Shown here: positions 40,393 through 50,354 of the stretch, piece by piece | Layout: each line of letters begins with the position of its first letter | Numbering within the stretch: position 1 is the stretch's first letter | Origin: Gammaproteobacteria bacterium | Lineage (GTDB): Bacteria; Pseudomonadota; Gammaproteobacteria; Pseudomonadales; Pseudohongiellaceae | Assembly: GCA_009692305.1 (NCBI GenBank) | Contig: SHZK01000007.1 | Coordinates: 50,162-114,161, forward strand | Direction: 5' to 3' | DNA length: 64,000 nt | Position numbers and translations under genes: made by a program | Notes under the pieces: generated by a model | What the model saw: only the letters and a program-made list of their open reading frames with translations | What the model was told of the DNA's origin: nothing | Databases searched by the model: none

Positions 40393-41538
40393 TCAGAAGG
40401 GAGCCGTCATCGGCTGCGCCAGGTTTCTGACTAGTTGCTGCCAGCGGCGTCGCCGCAGTTTTAATTGAAACTGCACCTCGCGGTAACGGTCCTTCAATTG
40501 CAGTTTATCCAGATGCCCCAGAGTTTCCTGAAATTGCTTGCCGCGCGCCTCATACCAGGACTGACGATGCTCGCTCCACTGCTGCAGCGAGTGCAGCAGT
40601 CGCTGATATTCCTGTTCGACGCGCAAGCGCAAGTTTTCCGGAATATTCAGCAACTCGCAGCGTACAGTGATAAATCGATATTGTTGTTCCAGGAAAGCCT
40701 CTTCAATCTGGGCAGGAGAGCAGCGCTTCAAATCTTTGGCCAGCCCAACCAGAGCCAACAGTCCGATCAACCACTTGGTTGGATCGTAGTGCCACCAGCG
40801 TACGCCGTTTCGATAATCCCATTGAAAAGTGTGATGATAATTATGATAACCCTCGCCATAAGTGACCAGCGCAAGCAGATGATTGTCGCGGGCTGAACTG
40901 GATTCGCTGTAAGTTTGGTTGCCCCACATATGCGCCAGTGAGTTGATCAGGTAAGTTACATGCTGACTCAGCACGAGGCGCAACAAACCTCCCAACAGCA
41001 GGCCTGCGATTATATCGCCATGCAGTGCGCCCAGCAGTGCAGGAATGCCGATGTTAGTCAGCAGCACCAGTGCCAGATAATGTTTGTGTTGCCAAACCAG
41101 AATCGGGTCTTGCTGCAGGTCTTTGATGTTGGAGAAATCTTCATCCCCACTGGGGTAATCCCGTAATATCCAGCCTATATGAGAAAACCAGAAGCCGCGT
41201 CCAGCCGAATAGGGGTCGCGTGCATTGTCATCGACAAATTGATGATGGCGACGGTGCTCAGAAGCCCAGTGGAATACATCGTTCTGCAAGGCGAAGGCGC
41301 CGCCAATTGCAAAGATAAAGCGAACTACCGGATGGGCTTTGTAAGTCTTGTGGGACCATAGACGATGATATCCCGCTGTAATCGAAATGCCGCACACGCC
41401 CATCAGCAGCACGAACATGCTCCATTCAAAGAAGTCATAGCCGTACCAAAACCCGTAGAGTGGCACCAGCGTAATGGCCAGCAGGGGGGTGCTGCTGAAC
41501 AACAGCATGTTTATCCAGTTAATCGGCGCTTTTTCCAT
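40393..41538 (-). CDS. Acyl-CoA / fatty acid desaturase
   Basis: Histidine boxes HRLWSHK, HRRHHQFVD, GYHNYHHTFQWDYRNG. Confidence 0.92.
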   Translation of the reverse strand: MEKAPINWINMLLFSSTPLLAITLVPLYGFWYGYDFFEWSMFVLLMGVCGISITAGYHRLWSHKTYKAHPVVRFIFAIGGAFALQNDVFHWASEHRRHHQFVDDNARDPYSAGRGFWFSHIGWILRDYPSGDEDFSNIKDLQQDPILVWQHKHYLALVLLTNIGIPALLGALHGDIIAGLLLGGLLRLVLSQHVTYLINSLAHMWGNQTYSESSSARDNHLLALVTYGEGYHNYHHTFQWDYRNGVRWWHYDPTKWLIGLLALVGLAKDLKRCSPAQIEEAFLEQQYRFITVRCELLNIPENLRLRVEQEYQRLLHSLQQWSEHRQSWYEARGKQFQETLGHLDKLQLKDRYREVQFQLKLRRRRWQQLVRNLAQPMTAPF

Positions 41539-41668
41539 GATTACTATTTCTCTCACCAAGTACTCACAGGATAGTAGCGGAAAAAACTCGTCGGGATAAA
41601 CTACAATTGCATAATTCTGGCACTATTGCTGGCAGCGCAATTGGCGCGAACCTGGAGGAAAATGAACC

Positions 41669-41884
41669 GTGCATGAAAAAATAATTGAGTTGGAGACAAA
41701 ATTCGCCTTTCAGGAAGACTTGTTGACTGATTTGAACAGTGCAGTCGCGCAGCAGCAACGCCAGATAGGGGAGCTGATACGCGAGTTGGCAATGATTAAA
41801 CTACAAATGGCCGTATTGATCGAAGGCGAGATGAAGCAGGCGCTGGGTGGCCATGACGAGCATGAAGTGCCACCACATTACTAG
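41669..41884 (+). CDS. slyX: SlyX family protein
   Basis: IIELETKFAFQEDLLTDLNSAVAQQQRQIGELIRELAMIKLQM; C-terminal PPHY; GTG start. Confidence 0.9.
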   Translation: MHEKIIELETKFAFQEDLLTDLNSAVAQQQRQIGELIRELAMIKLQMAVLIEGEMKQALGGHDEHEVPPHY

Positions 41885-41907
41885 TTTTGCGCCAGTATCA
41901 GCTTGGC

Positions 41908-42327
41908 TTATTGGGCAGCCGCGACGTCGTCAGCCTGCAAGCCCTTCTCGCCTGCGCTGACCGCGAACTCCACGCGTTGTCCATCTTGCAGTACCCGATG
42001 CCCCTTGCCGCGAATAGAGCGGAAGTGGACGAATATGTCATCACCGCTGTCTCTGGTGATAAAACCGAAGCCCTTGCTGGCATTGAACCATTTTACGTTA
42101 CCGGTTTCGCGCACTGCGCCGGGATTGCTATAGACCGGCTGATCATCCCGTGCCGCGGCCGTGGTATTGCTCCAGAACACGGCAATCAGGACCACGATGA
42201 AGAGGGAGACTGCGATGAGCGGGAAATTGCCGGTGGTGAGGGTGTATTGCTGGCTACTGATCAAATAAAGGGGGATGCAGGCCAGGGCGGTCGTAAAAAT
42301 GGCGATGAAAAAAGGTTTGTTGAACAT
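41908..42327 (-). CDS. Membrane-anchored cold-shock domain protein
   Basis: Two N-terminal hydrophobic segments then CSD GNVKWFNASKGFGFITRDSGDDIFVHFRSIRGKGHRVLQDGQRVEFAV. Confidence 0.88.
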   Translation of the reverse strand: MFNKPFFIAIFTTALACIPLYLISSQQYTLTTGNFPLIAVSLFIVVLIAVFWSNTTAAARDDQPVYSNPGAVRETGNVKWFNASKGFGFITRDSGDDIFVHFRSIRGKGHRVLQDGQRVEFAVSAGEKGLQADDVAAAQ

Positions 42328-42601
42328 GGCATTACTCTTATTGGTTTTATTGTAAAAAGCGAATGGTGGGACCTGCCCAAGGCTGGTACAACCGTGATGT
42401 TCGGGGCCTCCCGTTACTGATGGTGGTGCCTAAAATACACTACCGCGGCCACAATTTAAACCGTCTGACCCGCCAGCGAGGTCACTGCGTAAGTCTGCCA
42501 ATTGCTTAAGCTGGGATTCAGGTAGTCATTGTTATCTTGCCGCACATGGAAGGCTCCATCCTGAGCCGTTTTCCAATGACAGCAAACGGAGGGTTTAAGT
42601 C

Positions 42602-43144
42602 ATGAATTACCAATTAACTACAATCATCGTTTCCACCTTGAGTCTGGGCTTGGGCGCAGGTTGCCTGAGTGCGCAAACCGAAACCAGTTTCGAGACGGTG
42701 CCGGTAGTGGCTGCCAATCCCATCTACGAGCTGGTGTCTGTATCCACACCACAGGAACAATGTTGGGAAGAAGAGAGAGTGGTGGACCATTATGCGAGTC
42801 GCAGGCAAAGTGGCACGCCGGTATTGGTAAGTACCCTGCTCGGTGGCGCAATCGGTAATGCCGTGGGTCACAATAAGTCCAACAAACGTGTGGGCGCAGT
42901 GCTTGGCGCCGTGTTGGGGCACTCCATCGGACGTGATATTATGCTACAACAAAATGAGCGACCGTCTTACCGTGAATATGAGACAGTGCAACGCTGTGAG
43001 ACGGTATATCAACAACACGAAGAAGAGCGTTTGGTAGGTTATCAGGTAACATATCTTTACAATGGCGCTGAATATTCAGTGCGCACAGATGCGGACCCTG
43101 GTGAAGAGATGCGGGTTCGGGTCAGCGTGCAACCGATTCTGTAG
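42602..43144 (+). CDS. Glycine-zipper (2TM) domain secreted protein
   Basis: TLLGGAIGNAVGHNKSNKRVGAVLGAVLGHSIGRDI glycine zipper; signal-like N-terminus. Confidence 0.8.
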   Translation: MNYQLTTIIVSTLSLGLGAGCLSAQTETSFETVPVVAANPIYELVSVSTPQEQCWEEERVVDHYASRRQSGTPVLVSTLLGGAIGNAVGHNKSNKRVGAVLGAVLGHSIGRDIMLQQNERPSYREYETVQRCETVYQQHEEERLVGYQVTYLYNGAEYSVRTDADPGEEMRVRVSVQPIL

Positions 43145-43198
43145 CGCTGCATTGGCCAATATGAATTGATTGGCAGTACTGCGAACAAGAGGTGAAGT

Positions 43199-43534
43199 TT
43201 GAAACAATTGCGAAGTCGAATTTTTTGCATGATGCTGAGTTGGATGGCAGCAGGTGCTGGCTATGCCCAGATGTTGCCGATCCAATTGGGCCAGAATGCA
43301 ATCAGTCCGCTACCGGGATTGCGCGAGAATCGTTCGACTCCGCAAGCGAATGCCCGCATTACTGAAGCTCGGGCGGTGGAACTGGCGCGACAACAATTCA
43401 CTGGTAATATCCTGCGCATCAGTTTGATTGGCGAAGGCGACAATCAGCTTTATCAGATTCGCATGGAAAACGAGGGCAAGGTATTTACAGTGTTTGTGCA
43501 TGTTGCGACTGGCCGGGTGTCGGGTGGCACTTAA
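43199..43534 (+). CDS. PepSY-domain small secreted protein
   Basis: RITEARAVELARQQFTGNILRISLIGEGDNQLYQIRMENEGKVFTVFVHVATGRV; precedes a two-component system. Confidence 0.75.
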   Translation: MKQLRSRIFCMMLSWMAAGAGYAQMLPIQLGQNAISPLPGLRENRSTPQANARITEARAVELARQQFTGNILRISLIGEGDNQLYQIRMENEGKVFTVFVHVATGRVSGGT

Positions 43535-43627
43535 GCGACAGCTTCGGAACATGCCGCTGCAGCATCTGCACGCAACCGGCCGGCTGGGACAAAGGATGGT
43601 TATGACTGGAAGCGAGGAAGGCCGACC

Positions 43628-44305
43628 ATGCGTTTGTTAGTGGTGGAGGATGAAAGCCTGCTGCTGCAGCAATTGGGGTCGGGGCTAACGAAGGAAGGTT
43701 ACGTAGTAGACGCAGCAGCAGACGGCAAGGCAGGTCTTTATTTCGCCACTGAATTCAATTACGACGCCGCTATTATCGATCTCGGCTTGCCAAAAATTGA
43801 TGGTATCTCGCTGATTCGACAGATTCGCGCAGACGGCAAGACCTTTCCCATATTGATTCTTACCGCCCGCGGCGACTGGCAAGACAAGGTTGCCGGTTTG
43901 GATGCTGGCGCTGACGACTACGTGGTGAAACCATTTCAGCTGGAAGAGATCGTGGCACGGCTCAATGCCCTGCTGCGACGTGCTGCCGGATTCGCCAAAC
44001 CAGTGCTGGAATTTGGGCCCTTGCACCTGGATATCAGTGCCAAGCGACTCACAGTGAGCAAGCATAATGTTGACCTCACAGCATATGAATACAAGCTGCT
44101 GGAATACCTCATGCTGCACCCAGGGCAAGTGATTTCAAAAACCGAGCTCACCGAACACCTTTATGCCCAGGACTATGATCGGGACAGCAATGTACTGGAA
44201 GTTTTCGTGCGTCGCCTGCGGCAGAAGCTGGATCCGGCGCAGACGCTTAAACCCATCGAGACAGCACGTGGCCAGGGTTACCGGTTTAACCTGCCAGAAA
44301 ACTGA
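43628..44305 (+). CDS. OmpR/PhoP-type response regulator
   Basis: MRLLVVEDESLLLQQLGSGLTKEGYVVDAAADG...LILTARGDWQDKVAGLDAGADDYVVKPF; winged-helix C-terminus. Confidence 0.95.
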   Translation: MRLLVVEDESLLLQQLGSGLTKEGYVVDAAADGKAGLYFATEFNYDAAIIDLGLPKIDGISLIRQIRADGKTFPILILTARGDWQDKVAGLDAGADDYVVKPFQLEEIVARLNALLRRAAGFAKPVLEFGPLHLDISAKRLTVSKHNVDLTAYEYKLLEYLMLHPGQVISKTELTEHLYAQDYDRDSNVLEVFVRRLRQKLDPAQTLKPIETARGQGYRFNLPEN

Positions 44306-44361
44306 CGCTGGCTCCGTTTGAATTTAGTCCGGCGCAAGCTGCAATCACGCCACCGCCTTTA

Positions 44362-45792
44362 ATGATGTCGCAATCTTCGATGACGCCAAAACCCACCGTT
44401 GCAGATTATTCACTCCAGTCGCGCCTGCTGCTGGTATTCAGCATCTTGTTGTTTGTATTTCTTGGTTTAAGCGGAATCGTTCTGGATTCTGCCTTCAGGA
44501 ACAGCATCGAAGCCGGTGCAGCCGAGCGGTTGCAGGTACAAATCTATCTGCTATTGGCCGCAGCGGATCAGCGCGATGGCGAATTTGTGTTCCTGCAGGA
44601 CCCTCAGGAGCCCCGCTTCAATCAATTAAGTTCGGGTTTATATGGATTTATCAATCGGCCGAGTCTAGGCGAGTTATGGCGCAGCCAGTCAGCCCGAACT
44701 TTCAACCTTGCGGAAGCGGAGCTTTTGAACCAGCCGGTAGCAGTGGGTGAGAATCGATTCTCGATTGTGGCGAGCGCAGAAGCTGAAGAATATTTCGTAT
44801 TGACCTATGGCATATTGTGGGAAGACGGCATCAGCGAATATAACTTCAGTGTTGTGGAAAACGCGGCACCGTATTATTCAGAGATTGCCAATTTTCGCAG
44901 GAGCTCGTGGTCCTGGCTTGGCGGCGTTGCGGCGCTGCTGTTGCTGATGCAATTCCTGTTGTTGCGCTGGGGCCTGTCGCCATTGCACAAGATGGCTGCC
45001 GACCTGAAGGAAATTGAAGTTGGTGGTAAAGATCAATTGGAAGGACTCTATCCCAAAGAATTGCGCGGCGTGACCAACAATCTCAACCTGCTGATAGAAA
45101 CGGAGCGCAAGCAACAAGCGCGCTACCGCACAACTCTCGGCGATCTGGCGCACAGCCTGAAGACACCACTGGCGGTAATTTCAGGTGTCATGCAAAACCT
45201 GTCGAGTCAGCATTCTGCCGGTAACGTGGACGCCAAGCGGCAACAACTACAAACTGTAGATGAACAGATTGAACGGATGAACCAGATCGTCACCTATCAA
45301 TTGCAACGCGCTGTGCAGACGCAACATGTATCTGCACTCTCGCGTCAGGTCAATGTCGCACAGGTAGCGCAAAGGGTGCTAGACGCGTTGACCAAGGTTT
45401 ATGCGGACAAGACAATGCAAGTGGAATCCAGTTTCGATGCTGAGCTGCAGTTTTATGGTGATGAACGGGATCTGATGGAAGTGCTCGGCAACGTGTTCGA
45501 CAACGCCTTCAAATATGGCAAATCCAGACTGCGCGTGGGAGCTGCCTATGCAACTGCCGGGCAGGGACTGCGGATTACGGCAGAAGACGATGGCCCCGGT
45601 ATTGCTGAAAACAAGCAGGAATTCGTCCTGCAACGAGGCGCGCGCGCCGATACCCTCGTGCAGGGGCAGGGCATCGGGCTCGCTGTGGTTACCGATATAG
45701 TGAACAGCTATAAAGGGACCATACGGGTCAGCCGCAGCGAGTTGGGTGGCGCTCGCATTGATATGTGCTTTGTGGAGGCGACCGCCCGCTAA
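44362..45792 (+). CDS. PhoQ-like sensor histidine kinase
   Basis: LGDLAHSLKTPLAVISGVMQ H-box; DNAFKYGKSR; EDDGPGIAE; GQGIGLAVV. Confidence 0.95.
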   Translation: MMSQSSMTPKPTVADYSLQSRLLLVFSILLFVFLGLSGIVLDSAFRNSIEAGAAERLQVQIYLLLAAADQRDGEFVFLQDPQEPRFNQLSSGLYGFINRPSLGELWRSQSARTFNLAEAELLNQPVAVGENRFSIVASAEAEEYFVLTYGILWEDGISEYNFSVVENAAPYYSEIANFRRSSWSWLGGVAALLLLMQFLLLRWGLSPLHKMAADLKEIEVGGKDQLEGLYPKELRGVTNNLNLLIETERKQQARYRTTLGDLAHSLKTPLAVISGVMQNLSSQHSAGNVDAKRQQLQTVDEQIERMNQIVTYQLQRAVQTQHVSALSRQVNVAQVAQRVLDALTKVYADKTMQVESSFDAELQFYGDERDLMEVLGNVFDNAFKYGKSRLRVGAAYATAGQGLRITAEDDGPGIAENKQEFVLQRGARADTLVQGQGIGLAVVTDIVNSYKGTIRVSRSELGGARIDMCFVEATAR

Positions 45793-45802
45793 GGCAATTG
45801 CG

Positions 45803-46561
45803 CTAGAACACCAGACTGGCGGTGACGGCACAAACAGTCATCAGGAACAGGAACCACTGGATACTGTTCTGCGATGCCCGTACGGCAACTTTAACCGCGA
45901 GCTGGGCGCCAAGCATCGAGCCGCTGGCCAGTATCAAACCCGGGACCCAGCTGACCTGGTCAAATGCGATGAAAATGACCAGAGCCACACTGGTAAACGC
46001 GAGTGCGCAGACTGTTTTCAAGGCGTTGGCCCGTAGCAAGTCATAACGCAGGCCACCGGCCAGAACTGCCAACAGTATGAAACCAACCCCGGCCTGCACG
46101 AAGCCGCCATACACTCCGGCTGCAAACAAACTCCACCATGCGCCTTTGTGCTGCGCCGGTGAAAGCGTGGCAGTACCCAGGGGCGGTGCGATGACTTCCG
46201 GTTTCACCAGAATAATCACAGTCATGCTGAGTATGGTGAGCAGCAGCACTGGTTTGAGGTACAGATTGGGTAACAACGCCGCCGCTAGCGCCCCCAGCAG
46301 GCCACCCAATATGTTGGGTATGAGAATTGGCAAGATGGCGGGCCGATCCAGTAATTTATGCTGGTCAAAGCCCCTGACGCCGACGACGCATTGCATCAGC
46401 ACGGCGATACGATTGGTGCCATTGGCGACGTCGGCAGGCAATCCCAGCAGCATGAGAGCCGGCAGGGTCAGATTGGAACCGCCACCAGCCAGGGTATTAA
46501 TACCCCCAGCCAGGAATCCGGTTACGCACAGTATGGTTACAGCAGTTAGACTCAATTCCAT
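45803..46561 (-). CDS. TauE/SafE family sulfite exporter-like permease
   Basis: GFLAGGINTLAGGGSNLTLPALMLLGLPADVANGTNRIAVL. Confidence 0.92.
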   Translation of the reverse strand: MELSLTAVTILCVTGFLAGGINTLAGGGSNLTLPALMLLGLPADVANGTNRIAVLMQCVVGVRGFDQHKLLDRPAILPILIPNILGGLLGALAAALLPNLYLKPVLLLTILSMTVIILVKPEVIAPPLGTATLSPAQHKGAWWSLFAAGVYGGFVQAGVGFILLAVLAGGLRYDLLRANALKTVCALAFTSVALVIFIAFDQVSWVPGLILASGSMLGAQLAVKVAVRASQNSIQWFLFLMTVCAVTASLVF

Positions 46562-46596
46562 GGGGGGCTCCCTGCGAGCCAATGCGAACAATCCTG

Positions 46597-47061
46597 TCAG
46601 GCGCCATATCGGCGCTGTAGCGGAACTGTTGAATAGAACCAGATGCAGCGCACTGGTGGAATCGGGCCAGCCAGGAAGGTGCTGATTCTGCCCCGGATCA
46701 ATATGCTGCCGGAAGCCACTGTCACGATCAGCAGCAGACCGAGCCCGCTCGCAGTGCCGCCGCTGGTGTAGATAATCAGTGTCATCGCGACAATATCGAT
46801 AACTAGCGTCGATGCCAGCAGATTGGTATTTTCCAGAAGTCGCAAACTGGCCGGCGAGAAAAATGTAATAGCAACGCCAAAGACTGCGTATGCGGTAGTT
46901 ACTTGCACAAACAGGGTTGGTGCCAATGCGCCAAGCTGGGTATTAGCGGGACTGGTTATATAAGTAACAAGCAATACCAGTGGCAGTACAATGCGATAGA
47001 TGTTGTATACAACAGATACATTGTTTAGCTGGTCGGTATATAGGGCAGTTCTCTCGGCCAT
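46597..47061 (-). pseudogene. pilS: Truncated pilS (N-terminal membrane domain only)
   Basis: YNIYRIVLPLVLLVTYI...LLENTNLLASTLVIDIVAMTLIIYTSGGTASGLGLLLIVTVASGSILIRGRISTFLAG resembles the PilS six-TM domain; no PAS, HisKA or HATPase follows and pilR is absent. Confidence 0.7.
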
Positions 47062-47207
47062 AACTGGGCTATGATGGATCTCTTGAGTTACACATGCATG
47101 CTGGTTGGCAAGGAATTGCGTTATGCCAATACATTATCGGACAATACCCATCTTTTTGAATATTTACACGGCGTTAGTAGCGCAAGAATAGCAGCAATGG
47201 GGCAGCA

Positions 47208-48863
47208 ATGGCGCGTCAATTAACCATCATCATGGCTCAGATAAATCTGCTGGTCGGCGACATCAATGCCAATACTGACGCAGTCATCGCCACTGCCAAG
47301 GCTGCAATAGCTGAACACTCTGCTGATATCATTGCATTTCCGGAGTTAACCCTGACTGGCTACCCGCCGGAAGATCTCTTGCTCAGGCCCAGCTTGCAAG
47401 TACGCATCAACAAGGCGATTGGCCGAATTCTCGCGGCCAATCTGGATATCCACATGGTGATTGGCTACCCGGAGAAGTCTGGCCAACAGCTGTTCAATGC
47501 GCTGACCGTAATCAAAGGTACCCGCTGTCTCGCCAACTACCGCAAACAGCATTTGCCTAACTATCAGGTGTTCGATGAGCGGCGCTATTTCGATCAGGGA
47601 TCGCGCCCCTGTATTGTCAAAATTGCCGATGTGAATGTGGCGTTCACCATTTGTGAAGACATGTGGGAACAGGAACCGGTGATTCAGGCTCGCGCCGCCG
47701 ACGCACAGTTGATGATCAATATTAATGCCTCGCCGTACCATATGAAGAAAATCGAAGATCGCAAGCAGTTGCTGCACACGCGAGCGCGCGAAGGAAAATT
47801 TCCGATCGTGTATGTGAACCTGGTCGGTGGCCAGGATGAACTCGTCTTCGATGGTGGTTCCATGGTGGTTGTTGACACCGGTGATTGCCACTTTCTGGCG
47901 CCCGCATTTCAGAGTGGTCTGCAACACGTGGTAGTAGACTTGCCGGAGGTGGCTGGCCATCCCTGCACAGTGCCGCTGCAAACAATTGCACCACCAATGT
48001 CGGTGGAAGCCGAGATCTATCAGGCCCTGGTATTGGGTGTGAGGGATTATGCCAATAAAAACTCCTTCAAAGGCGTGGTGCTGGGACTTTCCGGTGGTAT
48101 TGACTCGGCGTTAACCCTCGCCATAGCAGTAGACGCGCTCGGGGCACAACGCGTGCAGGCCGTCATGATGCCATTCCAGTTCACTTCGCAACTCAGCCAA
48201 GATGCCGCGGCTGAACAGGCGCATTTGCTGGGAGTTACTTATCAGGTTATTCCCATCGCGCCAATTTATGCCGCATTTATTGCGGCTTTGTCAGATGAGT
48301 TTGCAGGCACTGCCGTTGATGTGAGTGAACAGAACCTTCAGGCCAGATGTCGCGGCGTGTTGTTGATGGCGATATCCAACAAGAAGGGACTACTGGTACT
48401 CACTACGGGCAACAAGAGTGAAATTGCCGTGGGGTACTCAACGCTATATGGAGATATGGCGGGCGGGTTTGATGTGTTGAAAGATGTTTCCAAAACCATG
48501 GTCTACAGGTTATCGCATTACCGAAATACGACGCATCTGCCGCACACTGGCAATGTAATACCGCTTGCAGTGATCGAGCGAGCCCCTACCGCAGAACTTG
48601 CTCCGGGACAACTGGACCAGGATAGCCTGCCTCTCTATGACGAGCTTGATAAAATTCTCGAACATTATGTGGAGCAGGACCTGAGCGCCGCGGCGATCAT
48701 CGCCTTGGGTTTCAATGCCGATGTTGTGAAGCGCGTATTGCGCATGGTTGATTTGAACGAATACAAGCGGCGGCAGAGTCCAATCGGTGTGCGGTTAACG
48801 CGACGGGGCTTCGGGCGTGATCGTCGCTATCCGATTACGAATGCCTGGCCACTGGGGGAGTAA
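47208..48863 (+). CDS. nadE: Glutamine-dependent NAD+ synthase
   Basis: N-terminal nitrilase-like glutaminase domain plus VLGLSGGIDSALTLAIAVDALG synthetase domain. Confidence 0.96.
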   Translation: MARQLTIIMAQINLLVGDINANTDAVIATAKAAIAEHSADIIAFPELTLTGYPPEDLLLRPSLQVRINKAIGRILAANLDIHMVIGYPEKSGQQLFNALTVIKGTRCLANYRKQHLPNYQVFDERRYFDQGSRPCIVKIADVNVAFTICEDMWEQEPVIQARAADAQLMININASPYHMKKIEDRKQLLHTRAREGKFPIVYVNLVGGQDELVFDGGSMVVVDTGDCHFLAPAFQSGLQHVVVDLPEVAGHPCTVPLQTIAPPMSVEAEIYQALVLGVRDYANKNSFKGVVLGLSGGIDSALTLAIAVDALGAQRVQAVMMPFQFTSQLSQDAAAEQAHLLGVTYQVIPIAPIYAAFIAALSDEFAGTAVDVSEQNLQARCRGVLLMAISNKKGLLVLTTGNKSEIAVGYSTLYGDMAGGFDVLKDVSKTMVYRLSHYRNTTHLPHTGNVIPLAVIERAPTAELAPGQLDQDSLPLYDELDKILEHYVEQDLSAAAIIALGFNADVVKRVLRMVDLNEYKRRQSPIGVRLTRRGFGRDRRYPITNAWPLGE

Positions 48864-48887
48864 TTCCAGAGCTGGAAACGCGGCACT

Positions 48888-49451
48888 TTATCGCGGTATC
48901 GTAACTTGCGGTCGTTCCGGTGTATTGGGCCGCACTTGCTGCGGCCTTTGCACATTCGGACGCACTACATTTTGATTCTGCCTTAGAACTTCCTGCACGC
49001 GTCGCTGGGTATCCCGATTCTGTAACGATTCATTATTCCTAAGGGGTTGATTTCTCTGTGCTTGTTGCGCCTGTTTCTCAAATTGCTCACGCAGAATCTG
49101 GCGCTGCTCTGCAGGCAGGGTCTGATAGCGTCGTTGAATATTACGCAGTTGAATCTGATCATCCCGGTTGAGACCGTTAAAGCGCTGAAAGCGTTGATTG
49201 ATTAGCTGTTGCTGCTGCTCCTGTGCCTGCGAGCGCTCCTGCGGTTGCATCTGCTGCCAACGATTGGCGCCGCGCCGCAAGCGCAATTGGCGTTCTGCAG
49301 TAAGATCGTCCCACTGTGATTCCAGTTGCTGTAACACCTGACGCTCTTCATAGGACAAGTCTGCCGAATCCACTTTTTCCTGGGCATACAGCGCGGAGCC
49401 GCAAATCAGCAGGCTGCAAAGAAAGGGTACTGTTAAGAGACGTTTAAGCAT
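48888..49451 (-). CDS. DUF3106-like secreted protein, Gln/Arg-rich
   Basis: LSYEERQVLQQLESQWDDLTAERQLRLRRGANRWQQMQPQERSQAQ. Confidence 0.75.
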   Translation of the reverse strand: MLKRLLTVPFLCSLLICGSALYAQEKVDSADLSYEERQVLQQLESQWDDLTAERQLRLRRGANRWQQMQPQERSQAQEQQQQLINQRFQRFNGLNRDDQIQLRNIQRRYQTLPAEQRQILREQFEKQAQQAQRNQPLRNNESLQNRDTQRRVQEVLRQNQNVVRPNVQRPQQVRPNTPERPQVTIPR

Positions 49452-49459
49452 TTATGAAT

Positions 49460-49756
49460 CTACTGGTTGTCATTTATATCAGTACTACTGTTATTAGTAC
49501 CATTGTTTGTACTATTGCCGCTGTTGTTATTCCCGGTTGCTGCGGGCCTATTTTCAGCTACGTTCAGCAAATCTTCAAATTCTTCCGATAACAAGTTGCC
49601 GGGATCTATCCACTGCCCATCATCGGTTTCAAACTGCCCCAGGAACTCCAGAAACTCCAGATCCGGCGACGTACTTTCAGATTCAGGTGTCGCCGCATTT
49701 TCTGCGCCAAATGCGGTAGGTAGCAAACCGCCAATACAGAGTGCCAAAATTCGCAT
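49460..49756 (-). CDS. Hypothetical secreted protein with Asn/Ser/Thr-rich C-terminal tail
   Basis: MRILALCIGGLLPTAFGAENAATPES...FLGQFETDDGQWIDPGNLLSEEFEDLL...NNNSGNSTNNGTNNSSTDINDNQ. Confidence 0.6.
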   Translation of the reverse strand: MRILALCIGGLLPTAFGAENAATPESESTSPDLEFLEFLGQFETDDGQWIDPGNLLSEEFEDLLNVAENRPAATGNNNSGNSTNNGTNNSSTDINDNQ

Positions 49757-49805
49757 CAAGCTGGCGTTTTTTTTTCTGTTCCTGCAGCAGCCATTGCCAC
49801 TTGGC

Positions 49806-50354
49806 TTAATTGGGCAGGCCATTTTCAGCCAACCACAGATAGAAATCCAAATTCTCATACAGTTCCAAATCGTCCGCTGAAGCGATGAGGACGATTTCCT
49901 CTTCAAGCAGCAAATTACCGGCTGGTCGTGAAGAAACATAAAACAGCGAAATTGCAGTTACCATGACGCAGGCGGTCGCCAGCATGTTTGCCGGTCGCGC
50001 CAATTTCGACATATCCAGAACACCGGAAATTTCGAACACCAAGCGAGCGAGCAACATGCGGACAGGACTTGCTTCACGTTGGCGCATTTTCGCCACTGCC
50101 AATTTGCGCGCGGCATCGAGTCTGGAAACCAGAACCGGAGAGGGCTCCGGTGCGCTCTCTAAAGTGTCGCGGATATCCTGTAATAAAGTGTCATGGGCAG
50201 CATTCCCGGTGTGCGCAAATTGTACTGCCAGCGCCGCTTCCCGCATTTGGTCGAGACGTGTCACCAGCGCGGGGTCGAGTTGTGCCTTGCTCGCATCCAG
50301 TTGCGCGCAGATTGCTTTCACGAATTGGTCTTCGTCAAGGGTGCTCATGGCCAA
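49806..50354 (-). CDS. DUF3619-like protein; candidate anti-sigma/membrane partner of the upstream sigma gene
   Basis: One TM segment ([19 protein letters not shown]) after a cytoplasmic N-terminal part; overlaps sigma-factor stop. Confidence 0.65.
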   Translation of the reverse strand: MAMSTLDEDQFVKAICAQLDASKAQLDPALVTRLDQMREAALAVQFAHTGNAAHDTLLQDIRDTLESAPEPSPVLVSRLDAARKLAVAKMRQREASPVRMLLARLVFEISGVLDMSKLARPANMLATACVMVTAISLFYVSSRPAGNLLLEEEIVLIASADDLELYENLDFYLWLAENGLPN

